From contig JAFIEV010000043.1 in assembly GCA_020832305.1 (NCBI GenBank), positions 19,973 to 83,972 of the forward strand: a DNA stretch of 64,000 bases. The letters are read 5' to 3'. Shown one piece after another: positions 59,574-64,000 of this stretch. The DNA comes from Cyclobacteriaceae bacterium. Its GTDB lineage: Bacteria; Bacteroidota; Bacteroidia; Cytophagales; Cyclobacteriaceae. The position numbers and the translations under genes were made by a program. The stretch's first letter is position 1. Each line of letters begins with the position of its first letter. Under the pieces are notes generated by a model. That model did no database searches. It was not told the DNA's origin and worked only from the letters and a program-made list of their open reading frames with translations.

Positions 59574-60470
59574 TTACGGTTTCAGCCGTGTAGCCACTTT
59601 GTGAAAATAGTTTACCGATTCCTGTACTTCTGGCACATTGTTATCCCAATTATGCTCATATTCTACCGAAAACATGCCTTTAAAACCTTGTCTTTTCATT
59701 TCTTCAAGCACTTCATCCACTTTGCCAACTCCCTGACCCCATGGCACATCATGAGCATCTTTGCTTTTTTCATTCAGGTCTTTAAAGTGAAAACTCAGCA
59801 CCTTGCCTTCGAGCTTCTTCAGGCATTCTACAGGATCGAGGCCTGACCGAACCCAATGACCTATGTCAGCACAGGCGCCCATTCGGCTACCCCGCCCATC
59901 AATATATTTCAATACTGAATCCGGATGATAATATCCTGAAGGGGAAGGATGGTTATGCAGAGCTATGTTAATACCAAATTCATTGGCCATTTCCTCTATA
60001 TAATTGAGTTGATCAGGGTGAGGTTCAGTATTAATGGTCTGTATTCCCATGGCTTTGGCAAATTCAAATAATTGCCTCCATTCATTTTCATCCCTGCCTC
60101 CTGTAACGCCATAATTCAACAGCACAAGCCCTCTTTCGTTAATAAGAGCTTTCATTTGTTCTCTTGTTTCTTCAGACATGTTATAATGTGTGTTTGCCTC
60201 GGAGCCCGGCTTAAGTTTTTGTCCGGGGTATGCTTCAACATAAGTAAGACCAACCGATTTTATCTTATCAAGGGCTTCCTCAAAAGTAAAACGGTTAAAT
60301 GTGTAGGCCTGGGCACCTAACTTCCATCCAAGCGCTTCGGCGGCGAGCAGATCAATTTCATTATCAGATTCACTCTTCTCTGCTTTCTGTTTTTTATCAC
60401 CAGAGCATGCAGAAATACCGATAATCAGCAGCAACATTATGTGCATCAAAAAATTAAAGGGATTATTCAT
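59574..60470 (-). CDS. Exported sugar isomerase/epimerase-like TIM-barrel lipoprotein
   Basis: A 298-residue protein of the xylose-isomerase-like fold, here with a lipoprotein signal (lipobox GISAC near residue 22) and a short charged linker. The barrel begins WKLGAQAYTFNRFTFEEALDKI; metal-site regions are recognisable in NTEPHPDQ, IALHNHPSP, ACADIGHW, SFHFKDL and MFSVEYEHN. Location outside the cytoplasm suggests action on 3-keto-sugars or similar in the periplasm, as for DUF1080-associated relatives. It stands alone, 27 kb from the keto-sugar cluster at 30842-33922. Monocistronic. Confidence 0.9.
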   Translation of the reverse strand: MNNPFNFLMHIMLLLIIGISACSGDKKQKAEKSESDNEIDLLAAEALGWKLGAQAYTFNRFTFEEALDKIKSVGLTYVEAYPGQKLKPGSEANTHYNMSEETREQMKALINERGLVLLNYGVTGGRDENEWRQLFEFAKAMGIQTINTEPHPDQLNYIEEMANEFGINIALHNHPSPSGYYHPDSVLKYIDGRGSRMGACADIGHWVRSGLDPVECLKKLEGKVLSFHFKDLNEKSKDAHDVPWGQGVGKVDEVLEEMKRQGFKGMFSVEYEHNWDNNVPEVQESVNYFHKVATRLKP

Positions 60471-60659
60471 TTGTATTATGTTTTTGGTTTGTAAATTTTT
60501 TTTCTAAAAATCCATATAAAAATGAAGTATTTTTTTGGCATTTTCCAAATACTAAACGATAATTTTTATGTAGCTGTGGCATTGTGGGAATACTCATTCA
60601 CTGCTATCTTTACATTTTTATTTTTTATATTCGAATTTCAAACTTTTTAATTTCATATT

Positions 60660-61037
60660 ATGCAATTTCAGGACTTGCAGCAAATCATTGAACGGGCATC
60701 GGTAAATACCGCTATTCCGGCAGAAGTCATCATCGATGACCTGGCACAGATTGTCAAAATTAAGTATGGTGAATTGATACTGGAAAAAGAGCGTGAGGTT
60801 ATAGAAGAACTAAAAAATAAAATTGTTACCCGACTTTACAATTTTGAAGACCATAGTATATCATTCAGTCAAATCAAAAAGGAAACTGCCTATAAAGCAG
60901 ACAGCATAGAAGCGCCTTATATAGAAAAAGCAGAAGAGGAGCTACGCGCTGAAGGCATCGTAGAGTTAAAGGGTAATTCAATAGTACTTACCAATCCTGG
61001 TATTGTTAAATATAAATCCTTTTACGGTGAAATGTGA
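60660..61037 (+). CDS. Small protein of unknown function, winged-helix-like C-terminus
   Basis: A 125-residue cytoplasmic protein without signal or membrane segment. The N-terminal half is helical and charged (LILEKEREVIEELKNKIV). The C-terminal half (about 75-125, IEKAEEELRAEGIVELKGNSIVLTNPGIVKYKSFYG) has a helix followed by a beta-hairpin, like the wing of a winged helix. I cannot name a family. Its stop is 2 nt from the end of the convergent YkgJ-type gene. Confidence 0.65.
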   Translation: MQFQDLQQIIERASVNTAIPAEVIIDDLAQIVKIKYGELILEKEREVIEELKNKIVTRLYNFEDHSISFSQIKKETAYKADSIEAPYIEKAEEELRAEGIVELKGNSIVLTNPGIVKYKSFYGEM

Positions 61038-61039
61038 TA

Positions 61040-61657
61040 TTATGCGGTTTTGCGCAGCGTAATGCGATGTGGTTTGGGCTTGGGTCTGTATGCGTAATAG
61101 TGCAGCACTTCTTCTATGGCCCTGGCCACTGCTTCATTGATGGGATATGTTTTTTCACCGAGAATGGGATCTATATTGCTAAGCTGACGATAATAGTCGG
61201 AAGTTAATGGAATTTTCAAACCATTGTTGATGTTTTTTTCAGCATTTTCAAATTCATTGCGCATATTTTGCTTTATTTCTCCGCAAGTTATCATACTAAG
61301 CAGACCGTGCTTATTTTTCATGGCTGAAAAACCAAATATGCGACAAATTAGCCCCCTGTAGGTATAATTTCCGCAAAGTCCGCCAGACTGGCCCTGCACA
61401 TATAAAGTCAGCAGATTACAAACCGGGCTTTTATCTTCTCTGAGTTTTTGCAGTACATCAAGTGCCACATCATTCATAAAATAGTGCATGGCAAGTGGCA
61501 GAAACTCAAGTACCGTAGCATGAATATCAGATTTATGACAACATTTTCCGCAGCCTGGCAAACAACCCAGTCCGGTTTTTTTCTGAAATTCAATCTGTTC
61601 AACCTGCAGTTGGGCAAAAAGTCGCTCAACAGCTTTCACTTTTCTTACTATGGACAT
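61040..61657 (-). CDS. YkgJ-family cysteine-cluster protein
   Basis: A 205-residue cytoplasmic protein with the zinc/iron-chelate-binding cysteine cluster of the YkgJ (CxxxCxxCC) family: CLPGCGKCCHKSD near residue 32, later CNLLTLYV, LCGNYTYRGLICRIFGF and MITCGEIK supply further Cys. Family members are thought to bind Fe-S or Zn; the cellular function is unknown. ATG at 61657 (MSIVRKVK) is preferred over an ATG 15 codons earlier whose extension is hydrophobic and lies in the 5' flank. Confidence 0.9.
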   Translation of the reverse strand: MSIVRKVKAVERLFAQLQVEQIEFQKKTGLGCLPGCGKCCHKSDIHATVLEFLPLAMHYFMNDVALDVLQKLREDKSPVCNLLTLYVQGQSGGLCGNYTYRGLICRIFGFSAMKNKHGLLSMITCGEIKQNMRNEFENAEKNINNGLKIPLTSDYYRQLSNIDPILGEKTYPINEAVARAIEEVLHYYAYRPKPKPHRITLRKTA

Positions 61658-61896
61658 AGAAAGGATAAAAATCGTGCGAAGATAGCAGAAAGATGTTATC
61701 AAATGCTGTTGAGGCTAAAATATTTTTAATAATTGAATTGTTCCTTGCAAATTCTTTCTGACAATTGCAATGATTTTTGTTTTTCTTTTTATAGTACAAG
61801 TTCTTTAGCATTGTATGCAGAAATGACAGATGTATTTTTTTGATTGATCTGCAAAATTTATAATTTACCGAAATAAACTTAAAATCACTGGAATAC

Positions 61897-63441
61897 ATGG
61901 CTTTAAAACAGTTCATTCAAGAACTCCGCAAAAGAAAAAAAGAAGTCCTTACCGGCGGTGGGGAACAAGCTCTGAAAAAACAATTGGCCATGGGTAAACT
62001 TACGGCCCGTCAGAGGATACAAACCATTTTGGATGAGGATTCTTTCAAAGAATACGATATGTTCGTTGAGCATGTAGCCAGAGATTTTGACATGCAAAAC
62101 AAAACGCTTCACGGAGATGGTGTAATTACGGGTACCGGCACTATTAACGGGCAACATGTGTGTATTTATGCACAGGATTTTACCGTAGCCGGTGGTTCTC
62201 TTGGTTTGATGCATGCCAGAAAAATTTGTAAAATCATGGATCATGCCCTTAAAATGCGGGTGCCTTTAATAGGCATTAATGATTCAGGTGGCGCCAGGAT
62301 ACAGGAAGGTGTAAATTCGCTGGCCGGATATGGAGAAATATTTTTCAGAAATACCATGGCTTCGGGGGTCATCCCCCAGATATCAGTGATTCTGGGACCC
62401 TGCGCCGGTGGTGCAGTTTATTCACCGGCACTTACTGATTTTGTTTTTGTGGTGGAGAATATTTCTAAAATGTTTATTACCGGACCGCAGGTTATCAAAA
62501 CCGTTTTGGGTGAAGACTATACCATGGAAGAAATCGGAGGAGCAAAGATCCATGCTTCGGTCGCGGGCAATGCGCATTTTTATGCCAGAAGTGAAATAGA
62601 ATGTTTCGATCAGATCAAACAGCTCATCAAATTAATACCAATAAACAATCAACAAAATGCCCTCAAAATAAATCCAAGACCACCAAAAATTAAAAAGAGC
62701 ATCGAGGATATGGTGCCTGAAGATGTGCGTATGCCTTATGACATCCGCGATATCATCAAGGGCATTACCGATGGATCTGAATTCCTCGAAATCATGGAGC
62801 TTTTTGCGCCTAATATCATAATCGGTTTTGGACGGATGGATGGCGAGACCGTTGGCTTTGTAGCCAACCAGCCAAAAGTACTTGCCGGAGTACTGGATTG
62901 CGACAGTTCAGACAAAGCAGCCAGGTTTATAAGGTATTGCAATGCCTTTAATATACCCATCATCACCCTCGAAGATATGCCTGGTTACCTCCCGGGTATC
63001 GATCAGGAGCACATGGGCGTAATACGGCATGGCGCAAAGGTGTTGTATGCCTACAGTGAAGCAACGGTACCTAAAATTACCGTGATAATAAGAAAAGCCT
63101 ATGGCGGTGGTTACATTGCCATGAATTCACGACATCTGGGAGCTGATTTTGTCTTTGCCTGGCCAACCGCTGAAATCGCTGTAATGGGGCCGGAAGGTGC
63201 CGCAAATATTGTGTTTAAAAGGGAAATAGAAACTGCCGAAAATCCCGAAGAAATGCGGCAGAAAAAAATTCAGGAATACAAAGAAAAATTTGCCAATCCA
63301 TATGTAGCGGCCGCCAAAGGCTATATAGATGAAGTGATCGAACCAGCAGAAACCCGTGATTACCTGCTGAATGCCCTTTCACTCAGTAAAACAAAAGTAG
63401 CTTACAGGCCAGAGAAAAAACATGGCATTCCACCATTTTAA
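61897..63441 (+). CDS. Acyl-CoA carboxylase beta subunit (propionyl-CoA carboxylase-like carboxyltransferase)
   Basis: A 514-residue carboxyltransferase that moves CO2 from carboxybiotin to propionyl-CoA or a related acyl-CoA, entering odd-chain or propionate metabolism. Signature regions: INDSGGARIQEGVNSL and GPCAGGAVYSPALTDF (acyl-CoA oxyanion site), MFITGPQVIKTV, then the C-terminal half with LEDMPGYLPGIDQEHMG and KAYGGGYIAMNSRHLGAD. The start MALKQFIQELRKRKKE is usual. A biotin carrier follows after 21 nt. A decarboxylase (MmdA) role is possible for this family, but no membrane subunits are present here. Confidence 0.94.
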   Translation: MALKQFIQELRKRKKEVLTGGGEQALKKQLAMGKLTARQRIQTILDEDSFKEYDMFVEHVARDFDMQNKTLHGDGVITGTGTINGQHVCIYAQDFTVAGGSLGLMHARKICKIMDHALKMRVPLIGINDSGGARIQEGVNSLAGYGEIFFRNTMASGVIPQISVILGPCAGGAVYSPALTDFVFVVENISKMFITGPQVIKTVLGEDYTMEEIGGAKIHASVAGNAHFYARSEIECFDQIKQLIKLIPINNQQNALKINPRPPKIKKSIEDMVPEDVRMPYDIRDIIKGITDGSEFLEIMELFAPNIIIGFGRMDGETVGFVANQPKVLAGVLDCDSSDKAARFIRYCNAFNIPIITLEDMPGYLPGIDQEHMGVIRHGAKVLYAYSEATVPKITVIIRKAYGGGYIAMNSRHLGADFVFAWPTAEIAVMGPEGAANIVFKREIETAENPEEMRQKKIQEYKEKFANPYVAAAKGYIDEVIEPAETRDYLLNALSLSKTKVAYRPEKKHGIPPF

Positions 63442-63462
63442 TTTTGATCGAACAGATATTCC

Positions 63463-63783
63463 ATGAGTGAAAAATACGAAACTTTCAGGGTCTATATTGC
63501 TGAATACAAGACCCTTCTTACGGAGAAGTATATAAAAAATCGGATGTGGCGACCTCCCGATAAAAACAAAGTTTATGCGATAATTCCAGGTACCATTTTG
63601 GAAATTTGCGTAAAGGAAGGGAAAAAACTAAAGGCAGGGGAAACTATATTGTGGCTCGAAGCCATGAAAATGAATAATGCCATCATAATGCCATTTGATG
63701 GTACCGTGAAAAAAATCACTGTTTCTCCTGGTCAACGTGTTTCTAAAAATGAAATCCTGGCAGAAATAAAACCAGATCATTAA
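63463..63783 (+). CDS. Biotin carboxyl carrier protein subunit
   Basis: A 106-residue biotinyl-domain protein. The lipoyl/biotinyl fold occupies about 35-106 (VYAIIPGTILEICVKEGKKL), with biotin-accepting Lys69 in the conserved WLEAMKMNN. The first 35 residues are charged and carry no known domain. It should carry carboxybiotin to the carboxyltransferase encoded 21 nt upstream. The biotin carboxylase that charges it is not in the 217 bp remaining in the window, where I see no gene. Confidence 0.92.
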   Translation: MSEKYETFRVYIAEYKTLLTEKYIKNRMWRPPDKNKVYAIIPGTILEICVKEGKKLKAGETILWLEAMKMNNAIIMPFDGTVKKITVSPGQRVSKNEILAEIKPDH

Positions 63784-64000
63784 GGCATCGGTGATATAGT
63801 TTTTCTTCGATCAAAATTGTGGGTAATCCATAGTACAGCTGTGTGGTTCATTACATAGGTAGTGCCTCTTAGAAAACACCCTGCCTGAAAATTCGAATAC
63901 AACTATACCAATAAATAATTATACTATTTACATATGACGTAAAGCGCATTTCAGTGCATTTTCATTTTGTCATATTGCTTTTGTATCAATATAGTGCAAA

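Noticed and set aside
1..64000. CRISPR array, tRNA, rRNA, prophage or intact insertion sequence
   Set aside because: No regularly spaced direct repeats, cloverleaf sequences, rRNA-like stretches, transposase, integrase or phage structural proteins were recognised on either strand.

Overview
The window looks like the chromosome of a member of the phylum Bacteroidota, most likely a marine or soil Cytophagales-type organism. Evidence: three SusC/SusD pairs, an ECF sigma/FecR switch, a secreted protease with a type IX secretion (T9SS) C-terminal sorting domain, the long form of IspG, many short lipoprotein signal peptides, promoters of the Bacteroidota TTG / TAnnTTTG type, and no visible Shine-Dalgarno sequences. 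No rRNA, tRNA, CRISPR array, intact transposase or prophage was seen.

Layout. 1-12950: two divergent SusCD systems separated by 1.1 kb of very AT-rich DNA. The left one is a simple susC-susD pair. The right one is a four-gene operon (susC, susD, a Calx-beta-like lipoprotein, a lipoprotein with four FAS1 domains) closed by a strong terminator. 13090-16331: an M43-type metalloprotease with a T9SS tail faces a two-domain FAS1 lipoprotein across a bidirectional terminator. 16487-21893: GH63-like glucosidase, TetR regulator, SulP anion transporter and a small membrane-anchored protein with a strong palindrome at its start. 22084-30639 (minus strand): a self-contained polysaccharide-utilisation locus of ECF sigma factor, FecR, SusC with an STN signalling domain, SusD and a beta-helix lipoprotein. 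30842-33922 (minus): a three-gene sugar-modifying cluster (Gfo/Idh/MocA oxidoreductase, TIM-barrel isomerase, DUF1080 hydrolase), probably 3-keto-sugar chemistry. 34296-35486: a GT4 glycosyltransferase whose expected start codon is missing.

35715-50329 is mostly housekeeping: a lipoprotein; a minus-strand run of a nuclease-fold hydrolase, ispG, a small membrane protein, a MmcQ/YjbR protein and an SGNH esterase; a DnaE2-like polymerase with a degenerate PHP domain; a DUF4159 protein; a secreted MORN-repeat protein; a minimal sugar-phosphate transferase; an outer-membrane barrel; DoxX; and a sugar-porter MFS protein. 50368-56152 is a glycan-degradation block: glycosylasparaginase and a GH92 alpha-mannosidase in one operon, divergent from a DUF4838 glycosidase-like lipoprotein, with an inverted repeat in the shared promoter region. 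56153-59573 is gene-poor and accessory-looking (unknown membrane protein, DUF2806 protein, short ORFs, a large structured repeat-like element). 59574-63783 holds a secreted TIM-barrel isomerase, a small unknown protein, a YkgJ-type cysteine-cluster protein and an acyl-CoA carboxylase beta subunit with its biotin carrier.

Many genes fit one lifestyle: uptake and dismantling of complex extracellular glycans and glycoproteins (SusCD import, M43 protease, GH92, glycosylasparaginase, GH63, DUF4838, keto-sugar enzymes, sugar porter). That they act on a common substrate is inference. The observations most worth checking are the start-less glycosyltransferase behind a consensus promoter, the SusCD operon with Calx-beta and tetra-FAS1 partners, the start-site palindrome at 21895-21927, and the nested-hairpin element at 59021-59221.
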